Assembly (NCBI RefSeq): GCF_963457605.1
Contig: NZ_OY735139.1
Location: 3,440,001 to 3,504,000, forward strand
Length of the DNA: 64,000 bases
Direction: 5' to 3'
Source: an uncultured Gellertiella sp.
Lineage (GTDB): Bacteria; Pseudomonadota; Alphaproteobacteria; Rhizobiales; Rhizobiaceae
In this document: piece by piece, positions 50,229 to 59,367 of the stretch
Position numbering within the stretch: position 1 is the stretch's first letter
Layout of the letters: each line of letters starts with the position of its first letter
The notes under the pieces: model-generated
Seen by the model: the letters and a program-made list of their open reading frames with translations, nothing else
Databases searched by the model: none
Told to the model about the DNA's origin: nothing
Program-made: the position numbers and the translations under genes

Positions 50229-53200
50229 TGTCCACCCTGATCCTGCAGAATGTCGGTGCGGCGATTGGTGGCCTGTTCGGGCCGATCGGCGCGATTGCCG
50301 GGCGTGCCATCGGTGCCCTGGCTGGCAGCGCCATCGATCAGGCGATTTTCAGCGATCCCGCCCGGCCGACCGGCCGGATCGGCACCGCCCGGCTGGCCGG
50401 GCCGGACGAGGGCACCGCGATCACCCGGCTCTATGGCACCGAGCGTATCGGCGGCACGCTGATCTGGGCAACGCGCTTCGAGGAGGCGCTGGTCAGCGAG
50501 CGCCAGGGCGGCAAGGGATTTGGCCCCCGCGCGGAAACCTATACCTACAGCGCCAATCTCGCCTTTGGCCTTTGCCAGGGGCCGATTGCCGGCATTCGCC
50601 GGATCTTTGCCGATGGCCGTGAACTGAACCTTGAAGGCATCGAATACCGCATCCATACCGGCAGCGAGACACAATTGCCCGACCCGCTGATCGAGGCAAA
50701 ACAGGGCACCGGCAAGGCCCCTGCCTATCGCGGCCTTGCCTATGTGGTCTTTGAAGGACTGCCGCTGAAACCCTTCGGCAACCGCATTCCGCTGCTGCAA
50801 TTCGAGGTGATCCGCCCGGTGGGGGCACTGGAAAGGCAGATCCGGGCGATCACGCTGATCCCCGGCGCGACGGAACATGGCTATGATCCCGGGGTGGTCA
50901 GCGAGGAACTCGGAGCCGGGCAGTCACGCTATCTCAACCGCAATACGCTGTCCGGCAAGAGCGACTGGAGCACCTCGCTTGACGAGCTGCAGGCGCTGTG
51001 TCCCAATCTCCGGAGCGTGGCGCTCGTCGTCTCCTGGTTCGGCACCGATCTCAATCTGGCCAGCTCGGCCATCACGCCGGGCGTCGAACTGCGGCAGCGC
51101 AATGCGGAAAGCAGCGGCTGGTCGGTGTCCGGCCTCGACCGGACGACGGCGCGGCTGGTCAGCAGGGTGAATGGCAGTCCCGCCTATGGCGGCACACCGA
51201 GCGACCAGAGCGTGGTGGCGGCGATTGCCGATCTGAAGGCGCGCGGCCTGAACGTGTTTCTCTACCCGTTCCTGCTGATGGATATTCCGCCGGGCAACGG
51301 GCTGGTCGATCCCTATGGCGGCCCAGCCCAGGCCGCCTTTCCCTGGCGCGGACGCATCACCTGCGCACCCGCTCCCGGCCGCCCCGGTTCCCCGGACCGG
51401 ACAGCGGCCATCCGCACGGCGGTCAATGCCTTCTGCGGAACGGCGACACCGGCGGATTTCGCCGTCAACGGCACCACGGTTGCCTATACCGGAACCGGTG
51501 GCGGCTTCCTCCGGATGATCCTGCATTATGCCTTGCTGGCCAAGGCTGCGGGCGGTGTCGATGGCTTCATTCTCGGCTCCGAGCTGCGCGGGCTGACCAC
51601 GCTGCGCGACGAGACCGGGGCCTTTCCCTTCGTCGCCAGGCTGGTTGGCCTTGCCACCACGGTCAAATCCATTCTCGGGGCGGCGACCCGGCTGACCTAT
51701 GCGGCCGACTGGAGCGAATATTTCGGCTATCAGCCCGCCGATGGCAGCGGCGACGTCTTCTTCCACCTCGATCCGCTCTGGGCGAGCCCCGCCATCGACG
51801 CCGTCGGCATCGACAATTACCTGCCGCTCGCCGATTTCCGCGACGGGGATCTGTCGGCGCCCAATCCCGACGGCTTTCGCCATCAGGAAGATCCGGCAGG
51901 CCTGATGGCCGGGATTACCGCCGGCGAACGCTTCACCTGGTACTATGCCAGCGACGCCGACCGGACGGCCCGGATCCGCACCCCGATCACCGATGGCACG
52001 GCCAGCAAGCCCTGGGTCTTTGCGCCGAAGGATATCGCCGGCTGGTGGTCAAACCCGCATGTGGAGCGGCGGGGCGGGGTTGAACTCACCAAGCCCACCG
52101 CCTGGACGCCGAAGATGAAGCCAGTCTGGTTCACCGAACTGGGCTGTCCGGCGATTGATCGCGGTGCCAACCAGCCGAATGTCTTTCTCGATCCGAAATC
52201 GGCCGAAAGCCATGCGCCGTGGTTTTCCCGGCGCTATCGCGCCGACAGTGCCCAGCGCCGCTTTCTCGAGGCGCATTTGCGCTGGTGGTCCTCGTCATCA
52301 GCCCCGGCAGGCATGGTGGCAACCGACCGGATCTTCGTCTGGTGCTGGGACACGCGGCCCTTTCCGGCCTTTCCCCGTGCAAGCCGGATCTGGAGCGACG
52401 GGGCGAACTGGCAGACCGGCCACTGGCTGAACGGGCGGCTGGGGGCGGGCACGGTTGCCGATGTGCTGGCGGCCATCCTTACCGACCACGGCTTTACCGC
52501 CTTCGACGTCTCCGGCGTCACCGGCGACATCACCGGCTATGTCGGCGCGGAGATCGGCTCGGCCCGCACCCTGATCGAGCCGCTGCTGCATGCGTTCCAG
52601 ATCGATGTGGTCGAGGAGGGGGCCTTGCTGCGCTTTACCAGCCGGCTGGAAACCAGCCTGCCGGTCCGGGCGCTCGATGTGCTGGCCGATGACGAGAAGG
52701 AGCCGCTCTACGAGGAAACGCGCGGCAAGCTCAGCGAATTTGCCGATCAGACACTGATCACCTTTGATGATCCGGCCCTGGATTACCAGACCGCCATCGC
52801 CCGCTCGCCGCGCCTCAGCATCACCAGGGAGCGGCTGCTGCAGCTCGGACTGCCGGGGGCTCTTGATTTCGGCCAGGCGGTGCGGCTGGCCGAAGCGCTG
52901 CTGCGCGATCACCAGTTGCAGCGCCGCAGCGTGACCTTCCGCCTGTCGCCAGGAGAGATCGGCCTGCAGCCGGGTGACGTCATCTCGCTGCCGTCAGGGC
53001 CGCCGGGCCGGTTTCTGGTGGTGCGCATCGAGGACGGGGCCGGGCGGCGGGTCGAGGCCCGCGAATTCGTGCCCGCCGTGCTGGGCGTGCTGTCGGCCCC
53101 CACGCCGGAAAAGGCCCCCGCCGCACCGCCGGAAGCGGTGTTTGCGCCCGACATTGCCCTTCTCGACCTGCCGCAGATCGACAATGGCCCCTCCGGCAGC

Positions 53201-54079
53201 TTTGCCCGCGCGGCAGGGCTGATGAAACCCTGGCGTCCGATCCAGATCTCGTCTTCGGCCAGCACCGAGGGCTATGTGCCCCGCGCCCTGCTGGATCGTC
53301 CGGCGCGGATGGGCCGTCTGGTGCAGGCGCTTGCACCGGGGCGGGTGCGGGGCCGCTTCGACCATGCCCGCCTGCTTCTGGTCGCCCTCGATTTCGGCGG
53401 CTTTGCCTCGGCAACCCCGCGCGAGGTGCTCGACGGGGCAAACCGGCTTGCCATCGAGGCCAGTCCGGGCCGGTGGGAAGTCCTCGCTTTCACGAAGGCG
53501 ACGGAAATCACCCCGGGAACCTTCCAGCTGTCCGGCCTGCTCTGCGGCCTGTTCGGCACGGAAGACGCGATGGCGGCGGGGGCGGCTGCCGGTGCGCGGG
53601 TCGTGGCACTCGACGCGGCGGTCAAGCCGCTCGATGTCACCGGCATCGACACCGGCGTCAGCCGCAATTTCATCGCCGAAGGTCTGGGCCGGATCGGCGG
53701 GCAGGTCGGCCCGATTGCCTTTGCCCCCGGTCAAAGGGCGCAGACGCCGCTGTCTCCGGTGCATCTGAAGGCCCGGCGGCAGGCGGACCTGTCGATCCTG
53801 TTCAAATGGACGCGGCGGGGCCGGATCGATGCCGACACCTGGACAGCCATCGACATTCCCGCCGACGAGGCTGTCGAGGCCTGGAAGATCGACTTCCTCG
53901 CCGCCGACAAGGTCACGGTGCTGCGCACTGTCAGAACCACCCAGGCCAGCTGTCTCTATCCGGCGGCGCAGGAACTGGCCGATTATGGCGCAAGACAGGT
54001 GGCCATCACCATCCGGGTCCGCCAGGTCGGCCGGCTTGTGCCCGCAGGCCTGCCGCAGACCGATACGCTCCATCCCTGA
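50228..54079 (+). CDS. GTA host-specificity 'megatron' protein (gp15-like)
   Basis: 1283 residues, one intact frame. N-terminal Gly/Ala-rich membrane-active segment (GGLFGPIGAIAGRAIGALAGSAI). A glycoside hydrolase/TIM-barrel-like domain lies in the middle (GGVDGFILGSELRGLTTLRDE ... GIDNYLPLADFRDG). Phage-tail-3-like and fibronectin-like parts follow (LIEPLLHAFQIDVVEEGALLRFTSR). It forms the tail fibre/hub spike that contacts recipients. Largest gene of the window. Confidence 0.95.
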   Translation: MSTLILQNVGAAIGGLFGPIGAIAGRAIGALAGSAIDQAIFSDPARPTGRIGTARLAGPDEGTAITRLYGTERIGGTLIWATRFEEALVSERQGGKGFGPRAETYTYSANLAFGLCQGPIAGIRRIFADGRELNLEGIEYRIHTGSETQLPDPLIEAKQGTGKAPAYRGLAYVVFEGLPLKPFGNRIPLLQFEVIRPVGALERQIRAITLIPGATEHGYDPGVVSEELGAGQSRYLNRNTLSGKSDWSTSLDELQALCPNLRSVALVVSWFGTDLNLASSAITPGVELRQRNAESSGWSVSGLDRTTARLVSRVNGSPAYGGTPSDQSVVAAIADLKARGLNVFLYPFLLMDIPPGNGLVDPYGGPAQAAFPWRGRITCAPAPGRPGSPDRTAAIRTAVNAFCGTATPADFAVNGTTVAYTGTGGGFLRMILHYALLAKAAGGVDGFILGSELRGLTTLRDETGAFPFVARLVGLATTVKSILGAATRLTYAADWSEYFGYQPADGSGDVFFHLDPLWASPAIDAVGIDNYLPLADFRDGDLSAPNPDGFRHQEDPAGLMAGITAGERFTWYYASDADRTARIRTPITDGTASKPWVFAPKDIAGWWSNPHVERRGGVELTKPTAWTPKMKPVWFTELGCPAIDRGANQPNVFLDPKSAESHAPWFSRRYRADSAQRRFLEAHLRWWSSSSAPAGMVATDRIFVWCWDTRPFPAFPRASRIWSDGANWQTGHWLNGRLGAGTVADVLAAILTDHGFTAFDVSGVTGDITGYVGAEIGSARTLIEPLLHAFQIDVVEEGALLRFTSRLETSLPVRALDVLADDEKEPLYEETRGKLSEFADQTLITFDDPALDYQTAIARSPRLSITRERLLQLGLPGALDFGQAVRLAEALLRDHQLQRRSVTFRLSPGEIGLQPGDVISLPSGPPGRFLVVRIEDGAGRRVEAREFVPAVLGVLSAPTPEKAPAAPPEAVFAPDIALLDLPQIDNGPSGSFARAAGLMKPWRPIQISSSASTEGYVPRALLDRPARMGRLVQALAPGRVRGRFDHARLLLVALDFGGFASATPREVLDGANRLAIEASPGRWEVLAFTKATEITPGTFQLSGLLCGLFGTEDAMAAGAAAGARVVALDAAVKPLDVTGIDTGVSRNFIAEGLGRIGGQVGPIAFAPGQRAQTPLSPVHLKARRQADLSILFKWTRRGRIDADTWTAIDIPADEAVEAWKIDFLAADKVTVLRTVRTTQASCLYPAAQELADYGARQVAITIRVRQVGRLVPAGLPQTDTLHP

Positions 54080-54119
54080 GCTTCCACCTCCGTCCTCAAA
54101 ACAGCAAAGGAGAAGACGC

Positions 54120-54329
54120 ATGACCGAGACGAAAAACTGGTACCAGTCGAAGGCCGTCTGGGGCGCGATTGCCGCGCTGGCCGCAACCCTCATCCGCGCC
54201 ACCGGACATGATCCGGGGATCGATGGCGTGCAGCAGCTCGCCGATGGTGCGCTCAATGCGGCGACCGGCATCGGCGCATTGCTGGCGCTGTATGGCCGGA
54301 TCTCGGCCACCGGCAAGATCCTGCGCTGA
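54120..54329 (+). CDS. Small membrane protein at the end of the GTA cluster (holin-like candidate)
   Basis: 69 residues. KNWYQSKAVWGAIAALAATLIRATG and a second hydrophobic helix (LNAATGIGALLALYGRISATGK) give a two-helix hairpin protein, the size and style of small holins or phage membrane proteins. AAAGGAGAAG precedes the ATG. Holin function is only a guess from topology and position after gp15. Confidence 0.65.
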   Translation: MTETKNWYQSKAVWGAIAALAATLIRATGHDPGIDGVQQLADGALNAATGIGALLALYGRISATGKILR

Positions 54330-54337
54330 CCGGCAAA

Positions 54338-54371
<34 letters not shown>

Positions 54372-54521
54372 CAGCTTCCGGCTTCCGGGGGGCTTTCTGG
54401 AAAAAAACGCCGGACGCCCAGGCTCCGATCCTGGCCGGGAATCCCCACATTCATTTGCCATTCAGACGGCTTTGGGTAAGTATTCCGTCACGTGTTCCTT
54501 TTGGTGAAAGTTTTTGAAAGC

Positions 54522-54800
54522 ATGACCTCCCTCCTTTCCCTTGCGGTTGTTGCCTTCGGGCTTGCTGGCGGCAGCCAGCCGGGTGCCGTGACGCCTGCCG
54601 TTTCGGCTGACGGCGCAGGGCAGGTGGTGATGGTGCGCGGCGATTGTTCCGATGCGGCGTCCCGGGTGGTCGACCAGACCGGCGGCCAGCTCCTCTCGGC
54701 CCAGCCATCCAGCGACGGTCACAGTTGCATCATCACTGTCCTTGTTCAGGGGGATGGAACCTCGCGTCCCCGCAAGGTAAGGGTACAGGTGCCGATGTGA
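54522..54800 (+). CDS. Small periplasmic protein upstream of a two-component system (FeuN-like candidate)
   Basis: 92 residues from ATG 54522 (GTG 54492 adds ten). Signal peptide MTSLLSLAVVAFGLAGGSQ. Mature part: VMVRGDCSDAASRVVDQTGGQLLSAQPSSDGHSCIITVLVQGDGTSRPRKVRVQVPM, with two Cys that may pair. It lies 75 bp before a response regulator gene. In Sinorhizobium, feuN encodes a small periplasmic modulator of the FeuQ kinase in the same position, so a similar role is proposed. It could also be an unrelated PepSY-like sensor protein. Confidence 0.65.
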   Translation: MTSLLSLAVVAFGLAGGSQPGAVTPAVSADGAGQVVMVRGDCSDAASRVVDQTGGQLLSAQPSSDGHSCIITVLVQGDGTSRPRKVRVQVPM

Positions 54801-54875
54801 CCGGCATAAGCCGGGCGTGATCTTCCGGCATCGAGAATCGGGCTCATCCCCGCATATTTCATACAAGGCAGGACG

Positions 54876-55568
54876 ATGCGCATTCTGGTGGTCGAAGACG
54901 ATGTCAATCTTAACCGGCAATTGACGGAGGCGCTGAAGGAAAACGGCTATGTGGTCGATCAGGCCTTTGACGGCGAGGAGGGGCATTTTCTCGGCGAATC
55001 CGAACCCTATGATGCCGTGATCCTCGATATCGGCCTGCCCGGGATGGACGGGATCACCGTTCTCGAAAAATGGCGCACCGCCGCCCGCACCATGCCGGTG
55101 CTGATTCTGACGGCACGCGACCGCTGGAGCGACAAGGTGGCGGGCATCGATGCCGGTGCCGACGACTATGTGGCCAAGCCCTTCCATGTCGAGGAGGTGC
55201 TGGCCCGCATCCGGGCGCTGATCCGCCGTGCCGCCGGCCACGCCTCCTCGGAAATCGCCTGCGGACCCGTCCGGCTCGACACCAAGACCTCCAAGGCCTC
55301 CGTCAATGGCGTGCAGCTGAAGCTGACCTCGCACGAGTTCCGCCTGCTCTCCTATCTCATGCATCACATGGGCGAGGTCGTGTCGCGCACGGCGCTGGTC
55401 GAGCATATGTATGACCAGGATTTCGACCGGGATTCCAACACGATCGAAGTGTTTGTCGGGCGCTTGCGCAAGAAGATGGGCGTTGATCTCATCGAAACCG
55501 TGCGCGGCCTCGGCTATCGCATGCAGCCACCTGCCGGCGCGGCTCCGTCTGCCGGTCCGTCGAAATGA
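54876..55568 (+). CDS. feuP: OmpR/PhoP-type response regulator (FeuP-like)
   Basis: 230 residues. Receiver domain: MRILVVEDDVNLNRQL, phosphoacceptor Asp in YDAVILDIGLPGMDG (about D51), Lys in DDYVAKPFHVEEV. Winged-helix C-terminal domain: LKLTSHEFRLLSYLMHHMGEVVSRTALVEHMYDQDFDRDSNTIEVFVGRLRKKMG. Overlaps the kinase gene by 4 bp. Resembles PhoP/FeuP, which in rhizobia control envelope and osmotic genes; the symbol is tentative. Confidence 0.88.
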   Translation: MRILVVEDDVNLNRQLTEALKENGYVVDQAFDGEEGHFLGESEPYDAVILDIGLPGMDGITVLEKWRTAARTMPVLILTARDRWSDKVAGIDAGADDYVAKPFHVEEVLARIRALIRRAAGHASSEIACGPVRLDTKTSKASVNGVQLKLTSHEFRLLSYLMHHMGEVVSRTALVEHMYDQDFDRDSNTIEVFVGRLRKKMGVDLIETVRGLGYRMQPPAGAAPSAGPSK

Positions 55569-56968
55569 GCCTCAGGCTCCGCTCGCTCACCGCGCGGGTG
55601 CTGCTGCTCGCAACGCTCTGGTCCGCCGTGGCGCTGGTGGTGATCGCGGTGGTGATCTCGACGCTTTACCGGCAGGGGGCGGAACGGGGTTTTCAGGAAT
55701 TGCTGCGCGCCCAGCTCTACAATGTCATCAATTCCGTCTCCATCGGCCCGGATGGCAATATTGCCGGGCGGCCTGAACTCGGCGACCTCCGTTTTTCGCA
55801 GCCGCAGACCGGCTGGTACTGGATGGTCGAGCCGCTCGGCGATTTCAGGACGGCGGCGCTCACCTCCGCCTCGCTCGGGGTGACCAAACTGGACATGCCG
55901 CCAATCGCCGCCGTGCCCTTCGATGACAATTACGAGCGTTTCTATATCGAGGATGACGGCCAGGGCAACAAGGTGCAGGTGGCCGAAACCGAGGTGGTGC
56001 TGGACCAGGACGGACGCGCCGCGCGTTTCCGGGTCAGCGGCAACCATGCGATTGTCGAAAGCGACATCCAGGCCTTTTCCAACCGGCTCTATCTGGCGCT
56101 TGGCGGCTTCGGCATCGGCAGCCTGCTGGTCAATGCCTTCGCCATCCTGATCGGCCTGCGCCCCCTCGACCAGGCGCGCGCCGCACTGGAAATGATCCGG
56201 CGCGGCGAGGCGGAGCGGCTGCCGACGGATTTCCCCCGCGAAATCCAGCCGCTGGCCAGCGAGGTCAATGCGCTGATCGACAGCAACCGCCGCATCGTCG
56301 AGCGGGCCCGCATGCAGGTCGGCAATCTCGCCCATTCGCTGAAGACACCGATCGCGGTGTTGCTGAACGAATCCCGCGTGCTCGACAAGGGCCATGGCGA
56401 TCTGGTGAAGAGCCAGGCGGAAGCCATGCAGGGACAGGTGCAATCCTATCTCAACCGCGCCCGCATCGCTGCCCAGCGCGATACCGTCCTTGCCCGCAGC
56501 GAGGCCGAAACGGTGCTGGAACGGCTGCTCCGGGTGATGCGCCGCCTCAATCCCGACCTTGCCTTCGAACTTGCGGTGACGCCGCCCGGCCTGGCGCTGG
56601 CGATGGAACAGCAGGATGTGGAGGAAACCGTCGGCAACCTGCTCGACAATGCCGCCCGCTTTGCCGAAAGCCGGGTGGCGATCCATGCCAGCCTGTCGCC
56701 GAGGGGCCCAACCGAGGAAGATACCGCCCGCCGCCAGTGGATCGAGGTGCTGGTGGATGATGACGGGCCGGGTCTCGAGCCGGACGAGATCCGCGAGGCG
56801 ATGAAGCGTGGCCGCAGGCTCGACGAAAGCCAGCCCGGCACCGGCCTCGGCCTGTCCATCGTCACCGAGATCGCCTCGGAATATCAGGGACAATTTGCCT
56901 TGAGCCGCAGTCCGGCGGGCGGTTTGCGCGCCCGGCTGTTGCTTCCCGGTGTCACCCTCGGCGGTTAA
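55565..56968 (+). CDS. feuQ: PhoQ/FeuQ-like membrane sensor histidine kinase
   Basis: 467 residues. Membrane helices at about 10-33 and 173-195 enclose a periplasmic sensor of about 140 residues. A HAMP-like part follows. The phosphoacceptor His lies in VGNLAHSLKTPIAVLLNESR, the H-S-L-K-T-P form seen in PhoQ-type kinases. N box is EETVGNLLDNAARFA, then DDDGPGLEPDEI and GTGLGLSIV. Partner of the preceding regulator. Confidence 0.88.
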   Translation: MSLRLRSLTARVLLLATLWSAVALVVIAVVISTLYRQGAERGFQELLRAQLYNVINSVSIGPDGNIAGRPELGDLRFSQPQTGWYWMVEPLGDFRTAALTSASLGVTKLDMPPIAAVPFDDNYERFYIEDDGQGNKVQVAETEVVLDQDGRAARFRVSGNHAIVESDIQAFSNRLYLALGGFGIGSLLVNAFAILIGLRPLDQARAALEMIRRGEAERLPTDFPREIQPLASEVNALIDSNRRIVERARMQVGNLAHSLKTPIAVLLNESRVLDKGHGDLVKSQAEAMQGQVQSYLNRARIAAQRDTVLARSEAETVLERLLRVMRRLNPDLAFELAVTPPGLALAMEQQDVEETVGNLLDNAARFAESRVAIHASLSPRGPTEEDTARRQWIEVLVDDDGPGLEPDEIREAMKRGRRLDESQPGTGLGLSIVTEIASEYQGQFALSRSPAGGLRARLLLPGVTLGG

Positions 56969-56992
56969 TGCGGCAAACCCGCCCCGGCACGA

Positions 56993-57020
56993 TTGATATC
57001 TTGCCTCGAGGGCCGATAAT
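56993..57020 (+). promoter_or_regulatory. Candidate promoter downstream of the kinase gene
   Basis: TTGATA (56993-56998), 16-bp spacer, GATAAT (57015-57020), with the 228-bp gap before the lipoprotein gene downstream. Confidence 0.35.
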
Positions 57021-57196
57021 GTTTCATAGCTGGGTTTCGCAATGCAGCATTGGTCTTCAGGTGAAAATGCCCTAAAGGGCTGCGGGGAAGGGCAGCGCTG
57101 ACCCGGATATCCGCCGCATCCTGCCTTGAGGCAGGCCGGAGACCGCTGCAACGGCCCGCAGGATGGGGATACCGCCACGGCGGCAGGAGAGCTTGG

Positions 57197-57646
57197 TTGT
57201 CTGAAGTGTTGCCTACATACCGTTCGGCCAGATTGCTGGCGATATCCGTTTGCCTGCTGGCAAGCTCGCTGCTTGCGTCCTGCCAGACCACCGCAACCTC
57301 GCTCGGCAAGAGCCTGTTTTCCGAAGCCCCGCCGTCACCCTCGGCGCGCATCATCGCGGCGCTCGATGGCGGTCTGGTCGGCAAGACGACGGCGGAGCTG
57401 TCCGACAACGACCTGAAGCGGGCGATGGAAGCCGAATACCGGACGCTGGAGGCGGCACCCTCCGGGCGGCCGATCATCTGGCGCGGCGACGATGCCAATG
57501 GCGAGGTCACGGCGGCGGCCCCCTTCCAGGTCGGCACCCAGAATTGCCGCCAGTATTCCCACACGATCATCGCCGGCGGCAAGCAGATGCAGGCCCGCGG
57601 CTCGGCCTGCCGCGCCGATGACGGCAGCTGGTCGCTGCTCGACTGA
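57197..57646 (+). CDS. Surface-antigen-like outer-membrane lipoprotein (RT0821/Lpp0805 type)
   Basis: 149 residues from TTG 57197 (AGGAGA 6 bp upstream). Signal peptide with lipobox LLASC. IIAALDGGLVGKTTAELSDNDLKRAMEAEYRTLEAAPSGRPIIWRGDDANGEVTAAAPFQVGTQNCRQYSHTIIAGGKQMQARGSACRADDGSW matches the RT0821/Lpp0805 surface protein family. Function unknown. Confidence 0.8.
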   Translation: MSEVLPTYRSARLLAISVCLLASSLLASCQTTATSLGKSLFSEAPPSPSARIIAALDGGLVGKTTAELSDNDLKRAMEAEYRTLEAAPSGRPIIWRGDDANGEVTAAAPFQVGTQNCRQYSHTIIAGGKQMQARGSACRADDGSWSLLD

Positions 57647-57742
57647 CGCTTCGTACTGCCATCTTGCGGCCAAACGCCTCAAATCGGCGTGAATACTGCT
57701 TTGGCAGTTGGATTGACTCGGCAATTTGAGTATCTGAAGCAC

Positions 57743-58918
57743 ATGATATTCTGGATCACCGTTGCCATTGTGACAGCCGTCGTGGCCGTCCTTCTGATTT
57801 TGCCGCTCACCCGCGCCACCGGCCCGCTCGCCGATGACCGCGACAAGGAGCAATCGGTCTATCGCGACCAGCTGACGGAACTCGACCGCGACCGGGCCGG
57901 GGGCCTGATTTCCGATGCGGAGGCCGAGTATGCCCGCGCCGAAATCAGCCGCCGCCTGCTTGCCGCCAGTTCCACCGCTGCCGGGGCAAGCACCGCTGTC
58001 GGGAGCGCCATGCCGCTTGCCGCCTCGAAACGGCGGCTGCGCCTGAGGCTTGCCGAACTTGCGGTCATCGTCGCGCTGCCCGCCATCGCGGTGCCGCTCT
58101 ATCTGGAAGTCGGCGCGCCCGGCCTTCCCGCCCAGCCGCTCGCAGAACGGCTTGCCAATCCCGGCGACAATATCGGGCTGCTGCTGGCCAAGGTCGAGCG
58201 GCATCTGTTGCAGCAGCCGGAGGATGGCGCGGGCTGGGACCTGGTCGCCCCGATCTATTACCGCAACCAGCTGTTCGACAAGGCGGCGGATGCCTATCGC
58301 AATGCGCTGCGCATTCTCGGGCCGACGGTCGACCGGTCCGGCGGCTTTGCCGAAACGCTGATTGCCGGCGAAAGCGGCAAGGTCAATGACGAGGCGGTCG
58401 CAGCCTTGCAGGACGTGCTTGTCAAAGACCCGGGCAATCCGCGCGCCCGCTTCTACATGGCGCTGAGGCTGGAGCAGGACGGCAAGCGGGCAGAGGCCTT
58501 TGCCGCCTTCACGGCGCTGAAGAAGGATGCGCCCGCCGGTGCCAACTGGGTCGATCTCGTCAGCCAGCATGTTGCTGTCAACGATCCCGCCGCGCCTGCA
58601 CCGAAACCGGAGGCTGCCGCCCCCGGCAATCCCGATGCGGGCGATATCGCCGCCGCCAGCGGGATGACCGCCGGTGACCGCCAGCAGATGATCCTCGGCA
58701 TGGTCGAAACGCTCGATGCCCGGCTGAAGAACGAGCCCGACAATTTCGAGGGCTGGGTGCGGCTGATCCGCTCCTATGGCGTGCTCAACATGCCCGACAG
58801 GGCGGCAGACGCCCTGAAGCGCGCCACCGTCGCCTTCCCGCCCGAAACCGACAAGGGCAGGCAGATCCTCGACATCGCCAGAAGCATGGGCCTCAGGCCC
58901 GAAGGAAGTGCACAATGA
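57743..58918 (+). CDS. cycH: Cytochrome c maturation protein CycH/CcmI
   Basis: 391 residues from ATG 57743; the frame upstream from 57689 is not conserved. N-terminal membrane helix, a cytosolic loop with [35 protein letters not shown], and a second helix (about 100-120). A periplasmic TPR-like C-terminal part follows ([39 protein letters not shown]), which binds apocytochrome C-termini. First of four overlapping cyc genes. Confidence 0.94.
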   Translation: MIFWITVAIVTAVVAVLLILPLTRATGPLADDRDKEQSVYRDQLTELDRDRAGGLISDAEAEYARAEISRRLLAASSTAAGASTAVGSAMPLAASKRRLRLRLAELAVIVALPAIAVPLYLEVGAPGLPAQPLAERLANPGDNIGLLLAKVERHLLQQPEDGAGWDLVAPIYYRNQLFDKAADAYRNALRILGPTVDRSGGFAETLIAGESGKVNDEAVAALQDVLVKDPGNPRARFYMALRLEQDGKRAEAFAAFTALKKDAPAGANWVDLVSQHVAVNDPAAPAPKPEAAAPGNPDAGDIAAASGMTAGDRQQMILGMVETLDARLKNEPDNFEGWVRLIRSYGVLNMPDRAADALKRATVAFPPETDKGRQILDIARSMGLRPEGSAQ

Positions 58919-59367
58919 CCCGCAAGCAGAAGCGGCTCGCCGTCATCGGTGGCGGCATGGCCTTCATCCTCACCGCCGTGCTGCTGGTGATGTTCGCCTT
59001 CGGCCAGTCGGTCGCCTATTTCTATGTGCCGGGGGATCTCGCCAGGGCGCATGTCGGCCCCGGCACCCGCATAAGGCTCGGCGGGCTGGTGGCGACGGGT
59101 TCGGTGGTGCGCGGCCAGGGCTCGACGGTCACCTTCGCGGTCACAGATGGCACCGGCCTCAAGGTGCCGGTCACCTATACCGGCATTCTGCCCGACCTGT
59201 TCCGCGAAGGGCAGGGGGTGGTGACCGAGGGCGCGTTCGGACCCGATGGCGCGCTGTTTGCCGCCGATATCGTGCTTGCCAAGCATGACGAGAAATACAT
59301 GCCGAAAGATGTCGCCGACAAGCTGAAGGCGCAGGGCTTCGGGAAGGGCGAAGAGGCAGCCAAATGA
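58915..59367 (+). CDS. cycJ: Cytochrome c maturation heme chaperone CycJ/CcmE
   Basis: 150 residues. Membrane anchor about 10-30. OB-fold domain with [27 protein letters not shown] and [21 protein letters not shown]. The heme-binding His lies in [13 protein letters not shown]. It carries heme to the lyase CcmF/H. Overlaps both neighbours by 4 bp. Confidence 0.96.
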   Translation: MTRKQKRLAVIGGGMAFILTAVLLVMFAFGQSVAYFYVPGDLARAHVGPGTRIRLGGLVATGSVVRGQGSTVTFAVTDGTGLKVPVTYTGILPDLFREGQGVVTEGAFGPDGALFAADIVLAKHDEKYMPKDVADKLKAQGFGKGEEAAK

